14,134 nucleotides of DNA, from positions 1-14,134 of the forward strand of contig JAACJO010000103.1 of NCBI GenBank assembly GCA_013368445.1, in the 5' to 3' direction. Origin of the DNA: Leucocoprinus leucothites. Taxonomy: Eukaryota > Basidiomycota > Agaricomycetes > Agaricales > Agaricaceae. Positions 1-11,800 of this stretch are shown piece by piece (the stretch's first letter is position 1; every line of letters begins with the position of its first letter). Both the position numbers and the translations under genes were made by a program. The notes beneath the pieces were generated by a model, which was not told the origin of the DNA, did not search any database, and saw only the letters and a program-made list of their open reading frames with translations.

Positions 1-9
1 TATTTTACT

Positions 10-280
10 ACTGCTATGTAGGGTGATGATGAGGGGAAGACGAAAGAGTATTAGTAAGCGCTCGCACTCCTTATATTGGAAAAAGTTCGGTGCCAGCCGA
101 CACATCAGGATCGGAGTTCATATCGTGATCCGCTTCAAGTCCGGTCTCTTGCTGTACCCGCTTGGTCGGAGTTTCATTATTTCGGACACCGAACTTTTTT
201 GCTTAAATACGGTTAGCTGACTTGATAACAACTTTTCCCACTATCACTAACATCATGAGCGTATGGACGTATGGGTAAGC
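10..280. repeat. MITE-like element with inverted arms, copy L
   Basis: The left arm contains aaaagttcggtgccagccga (81-100). The right arm contains caccgaactttttt (187-200), so the core is an inverted repeat of GTTCGGTG about 100 bp apart. The outer arm parts are also related: ttccc/ggaaa-rich sequence and a (gatgat)-like end occur on both sides. The same structure is found at ~13270-13550 in direct orientation (copy R). Together the arms define an element of roughly 270 bp with long imperfect terminal inverted repeats and no coding capacity, which fits a miniature inverted-repeat transposable element. The outer limits are approximate because the window begins at or near the left end, and no target-site duplication could be defined. 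It may instead be a solo end of a larger element. Confidence 0.65.
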
Positions 281-842
281 ACGGCTACAATTATTGATTG
301 AAGCTCAACTCACCGCATTCTAGACGGGAAGTTCTACGACTCGATGCATTCAGCGGCCATGAGGTCGAGTGAGGAGTTGTTTTCTATAATAGTCTTGTTC
401 TAAAATTGTATCGACACCCTTTATAGGCTATCCATGGGGCAAAAATCGACGTACACCCATGATTGAGACCAGCGCTGCAGCATCAGCGGATAGCTGTTGT
501 TGTCCGAGTGATTGATTCAGTACATATATGCGATGGCTCGTTGTAAACGTCTCCGCATGGAGATTATAGAAGAGGTGAGTTATATTTCGGGGTGGTTTCC
601 AAACGCTTATAGCAGTATTCTCTTAGTTCTTGGCGCCATCCTACAGTCACTAGCGTCCCCTGAACAAAGATCAGGCATAGAGTGCAAGTTCGATTATATA
701 GCGATTTAAATCTATACTAAAATAAACGACTTTATATACAGATATTGAGAAAGCAACGGCGCTCGATGGCTTGTACATGCATTAGACAGTCAATAGTGTA
801 GACCAGAGTAAGTTGTCTGTAGCTACATCATCTCAGTGGAAA
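281..842. other. Non-coding stretch downstream of the helicase gene
   Basis: I see no supportable gene here. The open frame at 512-709 on the plus strand (65 codons) has no recognisable domain, splice context or codon pattern. The interval presumably holds the 3' untranslated region and polyadenylation region of the minus-strand helicase gene that ends at 843, followed by intergenic DNA up to the repeat element. Confidence 0.5.
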
Positions 843-3800
843 CTAATCTCCTCGGTACCAGCATTGCTCAATGAACCACAGGAGGATCTTAGTCGTGTTT
901 GTTTTGTTCTTCTCGACACCTCCGGCGCACAGCCAGTAAGCATATTCCGTCTCATTCTCCCACTCAACGCTGAAGTATGTCTCAGCGCGTCGACGTGTTT
1001 CACCATGGTGGAAAATGGCGTATGCGAGCGGGACTGTACGATCGGGATAAGGGCATTCCTCGAATGCGGATCCTCCTCGTGTTATAAACGCGTGAACGCC
1101 TTCCAACTGGGGAATGTGGCAGCAGGTGCATATGCTGCCATGAGTGGGGGTGTTGTAGCGGACGTGCCTCTTCCAGTTGACGAAACGTCTGAAATCCTGG
1201 TATGGACAATCATTCGCCTTGTGATCGTGTCCCCCTCTGATCGTCTTGTTCCGTACCATACAGACCGTGCACTTGCCTTCGATGGTATCCACAAGCCTCT
1301 GTAATCTCGCCACATATTCCACTTTAGCGAGATCCACTGCCACCGTCTTCCTCCTGACCTGTCTTGCTTGTTCTGCAAAGGGGGGATTGGACGTAGAGGT
1401 TCGCTTCAGAGATGTTGATTGGTATCCTCGGTTTGTGCCTAGATGCGGCGAAGAGTGGTATGGTGACGACGCTGGAACGAGCACTCTGCCCATGGACGAT
1501 CCTTGTAGCGATGATCCTTGTGATGACGATCCTTGGAGTGCAAAGAATTCGTCCATGTTCGTCGGAGAACTGCGATAGTCGCCTCTGGACCCGTTGGCGG
1601 CTTGGCGGGTGGTCGAAGGCAGGACAGGGATGGGGTGCTCAGTGAGCCGTCGAAGAGGTTTCTGTTGCACACGGCCCTTTCCCTTCGTATCCGGGCCCGG
1701 TGGAGCCCGCCGTTTAGGTTCTGCGTCGTCCTCATCGTCGGGTGACCTTGAGAAGGGGTTGATTGGATGCGAGACTTGGGGAGGTGGTTTCAACTTGTCA
1801 CGGCATCTGCTACAAATTTGATTACGAGGGTCGCTACCACATGATACACCTCCATCGCCGTCGATGTAGCGCGTGAAACAGAGTCGTAGGCAGTCGTCTG
1901 TCTTCCACAAGGTCTTATACATTGCTTGACGACCTTTGAAGTCCTTTGGGTCATCTACTCGATGAGTCGATTCCTCCCGTCCCAGAGGGAGGATGCAGCA
2001 CTTTGCTGGCTTGTGATCACGGCCTGCTCTGCCCATCTCCTGAAGTGCTGTTGTCATTTCATACGGTGTTGTGGCGAGGATCACCAGTCGAACACAGTCA
2101 TAGTCGTTGCCGGCCGAGAACCCCGTCGTCGCAACCATCACTTTATTGACGCCCTCAATCCCTTCTCTCCACCTCTTCACCATCTCCTTCCTCGCCGCCG
2201 GCAGACAAATCGTCTCATTGCAGCAGTAGAAATCACATCCAAGAAGGTCGGATATGGATTGCCCGTCTGCGCAAGTGTTGACGTACACCAAAATCCTCTC
2301 CCTGTCCGTTGGCTTATGGACCATGATAACCTCTCTCAGACGGCATAAAAGGGCCTCCTGATCGCGACGGGGTTCAAGAATGTACTCAAGCTCGGGGCGG
2401 TTGGAGGATGCACGAATGACATGGGCATCCTGCTGAAGACAGAGCTCGGATATGAGGCGTTTTTCAAGTATAATGGGCAGTGTTCCCGACAACGCAATGA
2501 TCTGGAATGCTACCGTGCGCAATCGCCACATCTTCTCCATACACGAGCGGAAATTTCTCGACACAAATATGTCATGGCTTTCGTCAATTACAACACCCGC
2601 GAGGCGTTCCCCGACCCCCGCATGTGCAATACAAGACGTGAAGTTTGGTGTGACTGCGAGATCGACAGTGACAAGAACTATGGGGCCTGGTGGGAAGGAG
2701 CGCATGTCGCGTTTATAAACGCTGTATCGGATACCTGACTCCCTCAGTCGACGCTCCCAGTCTTCTTGAAGTGATACGAGGTTGACAATCAGTGGAAGGA
2801 TCTGGTTCTTTCGGTATGTTGAAATGAGCATGGGAACGATAGATTTCCCAGCACCTGTCGGCAGTGCGATGATAACATCCTTATCCCCAGGTAGTGCTGC
2901 CATGACTGCCCTTTTCTGCTCATCGGACGCCCACTCGCAGTCTGGCTTTCGGAGGATCAGCCTCATTTTTCGGAGTGCATCAGCTTCCAAAGCAGCGTTG
3001 GACTATGTTGAATCGTATGTTAGCTCTATGCACACAGGATTGTTTCTGGTAACCTAACTGCACACCTCGTAGATTTGACTCCCAATTGCTATCTCCCGAG
3101 GCTTCGTAGATGGTCCAGAGTCCTAAAGGCCAAAGTAAGTACTTCTTCTTGACTACGTCATGCCATACAATACTGACCCCTTGGTCATATGGCTGCATAA
3201 CTGTTTCCAATGCCTCGTAGTCGCCTATGACTCCTCCTGTTTCATCCCATAGTTCTGATTCCGATGCACGAACCATTGCCTCGTAGCTGTCCTCTCCTGC
3301 TGCATCTTCGCGTGAACTCTCTTCTGCTCTGCCGGTGCTGTGCTGTGAATAGACAACGTTGGTGAGTAATAATATAACAAGGAGAAGGGAAACTCACCTC
3401 AGATTTAGCCTCTTCTCTATCTTCGTCTTCAAACTCCTGCCTCTCTCCCTTCTTCTCGGTATCGCTAGCATCGTGTACGGGGTTACTAACGTTCTGGTAG
3501 CACATGTTAGAAAAAGTATAATAGATAATAAGAGATGCATACCTTGGCGGCGTTTGGAGGATCAGCATACATAGCCTCCATGTCATTCCACTCTTTATCC
3601 AGATCCGGCTGTGCAGCTGCCTTACTTTGTGCATAGCGAAGGAGGTGTGGTGATTTGTCATCGGGTACATGGCTCCGCCATAATTGACTCTCCCTCAATT
3701 GCCAACAGCGCACGCCCGACCCTCCTTGCGGGAGTTTCAGCAGCGTCGCCCACTGCGCACTAGCATTGGCATAGGGCTCCACGAGGTTCTCAGGTAGATT

Positions 3801-6800
3801 GCCAATAAACCCAGATGTTCTTCCATACAAACGCTCCTCTGTCTCTCTCGAGTGACCGGCTTGTAGAGCAGCAGCAGTGTCTTCATCCTGAAGCCCAATC
3901 AGCTCTTCAAGAGTCGGGCAATGTGCTCGGCGGACACAGATAGAGACCTGGCGATAGTCACGAACTCCGAGAGCGACCCCCATGGTTTTAAGGGATGCTT
4001 GCTTCAGGACAGATGAGAGATCCTCGGTGTTGAAGCGTCGATCGAATTTGACAAAGAGGTTGTTGTGCCAGAGTCCAACAAGGTCGGGGCGATCTGGATA
4101 GAGTATGGCTATAAACTGCTCGGCACAAGCATGGAGGACAAAGACACAGATCTTCACGAAATCTTCCGTGAAACCATCCAGGATGTGAGGGATAAGGGTG
4201 TCGCGGCCAGTATTAGCTGTTGTTTTAGAGTACTGTGCCACGACTGCCATCCGACGACCAATTTGACAAAGTCCCCGGGTCTGATATGCAGTGTTTCGAA
4301 ATTGGATACATGTTAGCTCTGTACCACGGCTCGGCGATCCCGCCATAACCTCAACACAGGCCATCAGGTACGACAGGGCTTCACTATAAGCCAAGAGCCA
4401 TTGACGAATTCTCCCTAGGTTCCATATCAGCTCGCCATCTGGGCGGACTGCGATGACAAACTCCTTCCTATAGATGGGGTTTTCTAATAACCACTTCATG
4501 AACATATCACGTTGATACAACTTCTCGTTCCAAGGGTCACTGACAAAACTGTAGCCAGGTGAGGAGGCTTCCAAATCATCAGCGATAAATCCATCAATGA
4601 CCCGCGGCATGCCAAGGAGGACCTTGTGAAAGAACACATCATACAATTCCTTGTGGAGGTGACTAGCCATGTCCCTCAACGACCAGAGAGTTATCAAAGA
4701 GCCGCGGAACGTGAACTCGGTTCTGTATTCAGTGTCGTACCATACAAACGATGGGAGGGATGGAGTGGAATATGCGATGGCGGAGGCTAGATGCTGGAGG
4801 ACAACAAGTTCATTGAATGTAGAATCCTCTCCTTCATAGTGCCAGTTTTCAAGTTCACGATAGCGTTGGCGAAAATCTCCGATGTCGTCACCATCCCCGA
4901 AATGCACCCGGAACAAAAATATCGACCGCACAGCGAAGCATAGCTTTGCGATGGTCGGTGTGACTCGACTAGGGTGCTCCCATCCACTGTCAGACCTCAG
5001 AGATCTCAGCGCGAGATAACACATGGTCGGATCACCGATCGTGTTTGAAGGAACCGGCTCCCATGTACGAGTCCATATGGAAATAAGGAGTTCCACGATC
5101 TTCAGCGTGTAGTCGTCGAATGTAGACTTTGGGGTGGGAGGTGGTAATGGACGTATAGGGCAGAGTTCACGAATCTCATTAATGAGGGTGGTAATAGCAT
5201 CCGGAAGAGGGAGGATATATTTCCCTTTGTTGCGTAAGAGAAATGCAACAAGTCTTGTTAGCTCGTTGGCATAGTCCTGTAGCGCATCATCTGTCTGGAG
5301 TTCATGGAAGGGCTTGTGCGATATTCCTCTGGAAGCCGTGGTTAGAAATGTTTGCAATAAAATCAACAATGAGGGTTATACTCACGATCGCCAGTCTTTT
5401 GTGCTTAGTCGTTGCAGAATAAAACTCGGAGTAACATCCATGAGCGCCATTGCGGCATCAATAATCCATCGGATGGTATACTGGAGTCCCATAAACTCCC
5501 CTGGTCCTGGGAGTGCCACGAGGGAGCGAAGGTGATGGGAATCATGGCCGGTTGTATGTCTCGGCCACTTTGTTTGCTTCAAGAACGCATTCTGACTCCT
5601 TGCCTCCGGGTTTGTTAGGATTGTTGATCCCATTATATTGTCAATAGAATACTCGATGCGTTCGAGCCATGCCCACTTGTTTTCAGGTTTTGGGAGAAGT
5701 GGAGGGGATTTAACACGAAAATAGTGGCGGTGGTGGTTATTGTCGAGTTTTTGAGCATGAACAACCGGCCAGTCCACAGGTAAGACATCTCCGGTCTCCA
5801 TGTGCCTCTTGCGGTAGTGTTTGATCATGGAACACGCAGTTGCATAGATGACACCACAACCTTTCGCCATGCACAATAGTGCCCCAGTGTACACGTCCAA
5901 TCCGGAAATTGTGGCCCCACCGGAAAGATCAGAGGGAGAAGGGTACTCGTTTGCAATGCCGAGCTTCATGCATATGGTCATGTAATTATCTTCCTTAGCC
6001 TTGACGGAGTGTTGCTTTCTAATGTGAGTCAGCCCCGTTTCGGTTGTAAGGAGCACACGACAAGTGGCACAACAGAGCAGCTTAAGCCTGGACTGAAAAT
6101 AAAGGCACAAGCTCCCGAGGTCTTTCGTAGCCTCAAGGTCATCTCCGACAACAAACTCTTGTGGAGATATATATTTTCCTACTTCCTGTGTTCAAAACAA
6201 GTATGAATATAGATTGATGGATAAACGATCCCAGCATTTACTGACTTTTTTCAAGGTCACGAATACCTCTGTGACATCCTCGTCACTATCGGCGCTGCTA
6301 TCATCGGATACCGTGTCAACGTTTTTGAGGAGCTACATAGAACAGACGAAAAGTACTGTCAGATCCTTTTTTCTGTATTTTGAGAATCGAACCAACCTTA
6401 GCACGCTCGTTCCTTGACACCCTTGTAGCTCCGTCGTCTTTAAGCAGCCCCTTTATCCTCTACATTGTAGTTGTCAGCATGTATCAGTTTCCAGTTGACA
6501 AAGGACACGCACATTCATATTGGCCTTTTCCTTGATCTTGATTTTTGGAAGTTATCATTAGATCGTGGAATTAGTATGAGGCGAAGAATTGCTCACCTTG
6601 CTGTGGATTCTATCTCCATCAGTCGAATCCCTCTCCGCATCGTCAACCTATTGTCAATGATTAGTTTTCATCGCGATATCATTGAAAACTGTATTACTCA
6701 CTCTTTTCTTCAACTGATATGCCGTTCCCTTAGCCGACCTCACCTCAGTCGCTCTTCCACTCTGATGGTACAGCCACGACGTCAACTACTAATAAAAGCT

Positions 6801-7546
6801 AATTGTGCAATGTCACGCATACCTTCTCTATGTCGTCCATCCTCTTCTCACCAGCCATGGTTATCAAACCCGAGTCCAGAACCTGGTAGTCATTATGTCT
6901 GTGCTCAGTATCTTCGGTGGGTGATATAGTAGACAGCCATACCTTCGTCATCAGGTCCTTACCCGTATTATTACTATTACTCTTTGAACCTTTATTATAC
7001 TCCTAGGCGGTTGTCGATATAAGAAAACATATTCAGAATAAATAAATGTGCGTCTCACTTTTTCAATTATTTCAATGTCCGAGTCACCGTCCAGCTCATT
7101 GCAGGCTACCTCAATGAACTGGATGAAAACATAAGCATGAGATCACTAGACGAGTCTGAATACCAACCTCAACTTCATCATCGCTATTGATCGGATCGGA
7201 TGGTTCGTTCTCATTGGTCGCAGGTATGGCAAATACCTGAGTATAATATTAGACGACCCACTCACCATGCTGTGAATCGAAGACTTACATCATCATCATC
7301 CTTCCAACGGACCCCTTGGTCATCCGCATGGCGCTTGACCGACTTCCAGGAATCATACGTTCCCTTGCAGCCCTCCCTTGTACACTTGCAGGTGTACTTC
7401 CCGTCGCGGGTGCGAGGAATCTTGATCTCGATACCAGCAAAGCGTATGATACGCTCCTTGCAACTGGCAACGTGCGACTCTCGCTGAGTCTCCAAGTTGA
7501 CAGCAAATACTGAGAGACAATGAGGACACTTGAAATCAACGGCCAT
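843..7546 (-). CDS. Telomere-linked-helicase-like RecQ protein with OrsD-type zinc-finger domain (15 exons)
   Basis: Proposed exons: 7546-7289, 7236-7168, 7118-7059, 7002-6943, 6882-6823, 6761-6702, 6647-6597, 6536-6513, 6459-6397, 6332-6246, 6185-5386, 5328-3543, 3493-3398, 3342-3064, 3002-843; ~1,970 residues. The start ATG at 7546 has A at -3 and G at +4. Residues 1-86 hold Cys/His zinc-finger-like motifs (CPHC near 7-10). The OrsD-like domain (~290-390) has C-x2-C-x11-H-x4-H near 303-323. The middle (~400-1240) is unrecognised. The RecQ-type helicase follows: PTGAGKS (~1300), DESH (~1391), LSGTLP (~1423), QEMGRAGRD (~1572), then a cysteine cluster ending CSRC (~1622-1651). A disordered linker and two C-terminal Cys/His clusters (~1829-1850, ~1876-1901) finish the protein. 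RecQ enzymes are ATP-driven 3'-5' DNA unwinding enzymes acting in the nucleus. Telomere-linked relatives are multi-copy near fungal chromosome ends. The reading frame is open throughout, so the gene looks intact. Ambiguities: donor at 6245 or 6266, acceptor at 6537 or 6531, donor at 3063 or 3065. Confidence 0.88.
1494..1535 (-). repeat. Short in-frame tandem repeat (Gln-Gly-Ser-Ser) in the helicase linker
   Basis: Three nearly identical 15-nt units encode QGSSS, QGSSL and QGSSM in the low-complexity linker between the helicase cysteine cluster and the C-terminal Cys/His clusters. It is a small coding minisatellite and probably variable in copy number between alleles. Confidence 0.7.
6246..7236 (-). 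other. Train of nine short phase-0 exons encoding the charged linker of the helicase
   Basis: Exons 2 to 10 of the helicase gene are 69, 60, 60, 60, 60, 51, 24, 63 and 87 nt, all multiples of three and all joined between codons. The introns between them are 49-64 nt. Most exons end in Glu-Lys or Lys (AAG or AAA before GT). The encoded ~206 residues are rich in Asp, Glu, Ser and Lys, with a strongly acidic block near its end (DDSSADSDEDV). Every exon could be skipped without breaking the frame. The 24-nt exon (6536-6513) could be 18 nt if the later acceptor is used. Confidence 0.7.
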
Positions 7547-8836
7547 AGTATGCAGTAAAGGTAGATTGAAATGCGACAGTTATGACTGGGGTTGGCGAGC
7601 GATTCGTTCAGCGTCAGAATTTTTCACATCGCCTCAAATATGTTCTTGGATGTAGTTTGTTTACCGGTCTTACCGCAACCTGACACGTCGTTAATTGCGC
7701 ATCGACACTCAGCAAATCTCGATAGGTGCAGACACGTCTAGCTCACAAATCCATTGAATTTAGAACTAGCACCTTTTTCCACTCTCCGTCTGACATACCA
7801 GTCCTGCTACGTTGAGCCGCCGCTGAATAGACATGGTATTGTACAGGGTAATATTCACACTGGTCAAATTTTGATCACTCAGTTTGGCCATGAAAAAAAC
7901 TGCAGATGAGGGTTTATCCATACGTATGGAGTTGTTGGTGGCTAACGGAACACCATCTGCCGTATTATCAACCGAACTGGCTCCTAGCACAGCGGGATCC
8001 AAGTCTTACACGTACAATATTGACCGATTGTCTACCAGCGGAGGTGTAGCTACAAACTAGCTGGCTACAAAGCATAGAGATATTTAATGGAAAATGAAAT
8101 ACAAAGGATTGTCCCTGCCTCTACTGCGTGCTAATAACAGATAATTTCGGCAATATTCAGTTGGTAGGTCCGGGTGGGGTACTCGGATCCCTTAGCTCCG
8201 AGTCCAAATTCGCCGCTGCGAACGTTAGCGATTGATACGGGCAACTCGCTGCACACACTCAGTCGCTTTAGGGTTATTCTATCACTCATATCCTCCGCGT
8301 TCCCGATATTGTGAATACCTTATGCACCCATTTTCAAGAGGGCGAGACGAGATAACTTGGATGTGAAGCCACTCTCCAGTCGAAGTATTCCAGAGTGTTT
8401 ATATGGAATCCGGAACTTACACGCTGAGTGAAGTTCATGCAGGCCGCATTGAACTAGCACTTAGTAAGACGATAAAAATGCGCCATGAGGTCACCTTTTC
8501 TTATGGTACGACCGTGGGAGGCCACGATGTGAGAATATTCTCGATTTCCCTCCCGAAACAACGTTCGCGGTAACAGTATCACTCAACTCCAACGAATAGT
8601 AATGAATCATCCGCGAAAGCTGGGCAGAAAAATTGCGTAATAATATTGGAACAGCATAAAAAAAAATGAGAGCCAAACACGGAGGCGGACAGAAAACAAG
8701 GGAAGTTAGGCGTAACTTTAGAGAGGTATGCGGTAAAATTCATCACGAGGAAGAATGGGATATAGACGGGGAAGCATAAAGCGTACGGTGTCCTAAAATA
8801 ATAGTCAGATTTTTCCAAGCATGAAGTTGAAGCTCA
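7547..8836. other. Intergenic region between the Spt5-like gene and the helicase gene
   Basis: This ~1.3-kb interval must hold the promoter and 5' leader of the helicase gene (start 7546, minus strand) and the 3' end of the Spt5-like gene (stop at 8837). I see no TATA box at a convincing distance from 7546 and no RNA gene. The minus-strand frame 8002-7766 (78 codons) is open but shows no domain, and I could not link it to other exons. A perfect 7-bp inverted repeat with a 9-nt loop lies at 8181-8203 (actcgga / tccgagt) and could be chance. Confidence 0.5.
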
Positions 8837-11800
8837 CTAACAACGACGGCGTGGCTGAGGCAAGACACGGGCCAGGAGCCAGGTCTCAATATTGTGCCAA
8901 GTGGTCTTTTTCCGACTGCTGGGGCAAACAACGCACTTCTCGACTTCAAATTCTTTCACCCACCAGGTCCGACCCACGTCGGACACTACCGTAGTATCAC
9001 AGATAACAACAAGGTCTGTCTTTTTCTCGGGAGGGAGCGGCACAACTCCCTGATACGTGACCCGTATATCCGACACAGGAACAGTACACAACCCACGCTG
9101 TCGGGTCACATTTAAGATGACCATTGCTCCCTCTACGCCCACAAAATAGCCTTCAGTTCCGCCGTAGTAGCTGAAATGAGGAGAGTCCTCGCGAACTTTA
9201 AACATCACTTTACTCTCGGGTTTGTCTTTCATTGTCCGCTCCTGGAGCCTCCTCAGATAGTGGCCCGGCGCTGAATAAGTCACATTTAGCGTGGAATATA
9301 TCAAATCCCATCGCAGAACTCACGAAGTTCCACAGCCTGCTGACAGTTGGCAATCCTATCCTCTTTTCCGACCTCCCACGGGGAACTCGACTCCGGCATA
9401 GCGGCGGCCTCGAGTCTTTTTATCATGGCCGCGTATCCTGATCTCCATGGTGAGGCGTCGTACTGATAGTCTGTGTCTTCTTCGTCTGGGCCTGTCTTGA
9501 TGTTGTAAAATCCGTGTTTTATGTACTTGTCGGCATATGGTGCGTGCTGTAAGTTCTTGTGTTCGTCTAACTCAAAGTACGCGCCACCAGGATCACTGTG
9601 ACAGGAACTGAGATCAGCCAATGACGTGGATAAGGTGCAACTCACCGACGATATAGCATGTCTTCAGCGCGCATCGATACAAGCTTGGCACTAGAAACAT
9701 GCATTCCCGGAAAGCTCACACGAGCCAGCCCGTTTTCCTCAATATCGTGCACTTTTCCCCAGTGTCCTTTGAGCTGGCCCTTAACAACCAAGACGTCCAT
9801 GCCCTTCAGTTTTTGGTAAATGATCGCCGGCTGGGATGTAGTCATAGGCTTGAGAACCAGATCTTTATCAAGCCGGTAGTACGGGCCGGTAGGATCTCTA
9901 CAAGTAATGTGAGAGCCGGCGTGGAAGTATAAACAGCGACTTACAGACGGTAATACATGTCTCGTACATGCAGCTTGCGTTGTTTTGCAGCTGAGTTACC
10001 TTTGCCAAGGAGCTTGACGAGTGCAATCCCGGTTTCATCCACCTCACGTATCCTTCCAGTGTTGCCCTTAAACTCGCCAGCGGCGGCGACTACAATATCC
10101 GCTCCTTCAAGTTTCTGGAACATGGATTTTTTCGGTAACCTGATCGGCTCGATCCTTGGTACGGCTGGATGTTCAGGTACGTTCAGTTTCTGTTTTCCCT
10201 TCTCGTTCGACGTATACGACGCTGGCTTCACAAAAACGCGATCGTCGGGTGCAGATGTGACGAAATGAAACGAGACAGGTGTTTGGATCTTTTTGCGAAA
10301 ATCAGTGGATACGACACAATCAGTAACAGACGGCTCACATCTTCAACGTGGTCATGTATAATCGCGGTCCTCGCCTCCCCGTCAATGGCTACCACCCATG
10401 CAACCGTTCCTTTGAAATTACCTGCCACAACCTGCACCCGATCCCCAACTTCGAACCACCGGTGAACATATTTGGCTTCTACTCGAGAAACGTCCCCCCC
10501 ACCACGAGCATGAGACTTTCGTACACCAACTATGTCGTCTCGAATATAATCAACGAACCCGACATAGTCCATCTCGGATACCCCGATCACTTTTACTTTG
10601 AAATCCAGGTCAAACGAGGCCAACTCTAACTGACGGAGAAAGCTACGGACGTGCTCTTTTGGGACTGTCGAGCATCTACTAAACTGCTCCAGTTCCTCGA
10701 GCGTAGGTACAGATTCGTCCTTAAGATAACGTAGAGGGCTAATGTATCGCACTATCAAGAACCCAGAATCGTCGAACTCCATATTCTCGAAGCGCCACTT
10801 CACCAGACTATTCCGCTCCTCATCAGGTATGTATTCAACAGCACCGGGATGAGCTCTTCCCGGATCAAAAGGAGCCTGTGGGAGACGGTGCCGACGTATT
10901 GGCTGTATTCTTTGAGGTGTAGGTGGAGTAGGCGGCCGGGGTGCCTCTACGTCAACGTTCACCGACGCCGGTGGATTTGGAGCAGGGTATGCGGGCGGAG
11001 AAGAAGGAAAAGGGGGCGCTGTGACCGAGGACGCTGGATGGAGAGTGATCGGAGTAGGCGAGGAACGAGATGGTGCTGAAGTAGCACCAATGATACCAGA
11101 GGGCGGCGTGCCAGGTAAAGCAGACCGTTTGTCAGACTGGGTGTCAACAGTCCCAGCCTCCTCGCTGGCTGCAAGCTCTTTCATCTTTAGTTTACGTTCC
11201 ATCTCCACTTGTTTCCTCTGATAACACCTGAAGGATGCCACGTAATCGACCCGTGGAATAAGAATTATGCTCAATCTATATTCCTCTTCCGCGTCAAATA
11301 CATACGCGATATCACCCCTATACTTCCCGCGAGCCATCCGAATCCAAGAGCCGATCTTTGGCACCGATTCCCGCCGTATTTTCCCTGTCATGATGTAATT
11401 TGCGTCGATTTTTTCGACTGGGACCGGCTTAGGGTATCGCGAACCCTTTAAAAATACTACATCTTTGCAGGTGGCCCTGGCCGATTCGATCATATCCGTC
11501 TCGATGTATATTCTATCTTGAAAACGGGGCTCCCAGACGATGCTCCGAGGAACCGGATATCGTGGGTCGGGCCAATGAAAGAAGCATCGTTGGATCATCG
11601 TATCTAGCGCTTCTTTCTGGTGTGGGACCTGATGGAGTAAAATAAATTAATATATACATGGGATCATACGAGAACGGATGAAGCGCACCTTCGCTTTAAC
11701 CTCCCACAGTACTGTATCACCAGCTTGAAATTGAAACTGGGACGAGTTGTTTGTATTGTATTTCGTCCCCATGTCAGTTGTGTAGATCACTTTGAATGCT

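Noticed and set aside
80..200. Possible long hairpin RNA from the inverted GTTCGGTG arms
   Set aside because: The arms are about 100 bp apart and imperfect, and the same structure recurs in copy R, so a transposable-element origin explains it better than an RNA gene.
813..1304. Plus-strand open frame of 163 codons
   Set aside because: It lies opposite the C-terminal helicase exon, which has clear Cys/His clusters and a 2.1-kb open frame. It is an antisense shadow.
1926..2738. Plus-strand open frames of 105-140 codons
   Set aside because: They are antisense to helicase motifs II to VI and show no domain of their own.
843..7546. Starship captain or other tyrosine recombinase, or Helitron Rep-helicase
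   Set aside because: No tyrosine recombinase (DUF3435) signature and no Rep endonuclease motif were seen. The helicase motifs are RecQ-type and not PIF1-type.
7766..8002. Minus-strand frame of 78 codons in the intergenic region
   Set aside because: No family recognised, no linked exons and no convincing start context. It is kept only as a remark on the intergenic region.
8181..8203. Perfect 7-bp inverted repeat with 9-nt loop
   Set aside because: Too short and isolated to call a terminator or RNA gene in a fungal genome; expected by chance at this scale.
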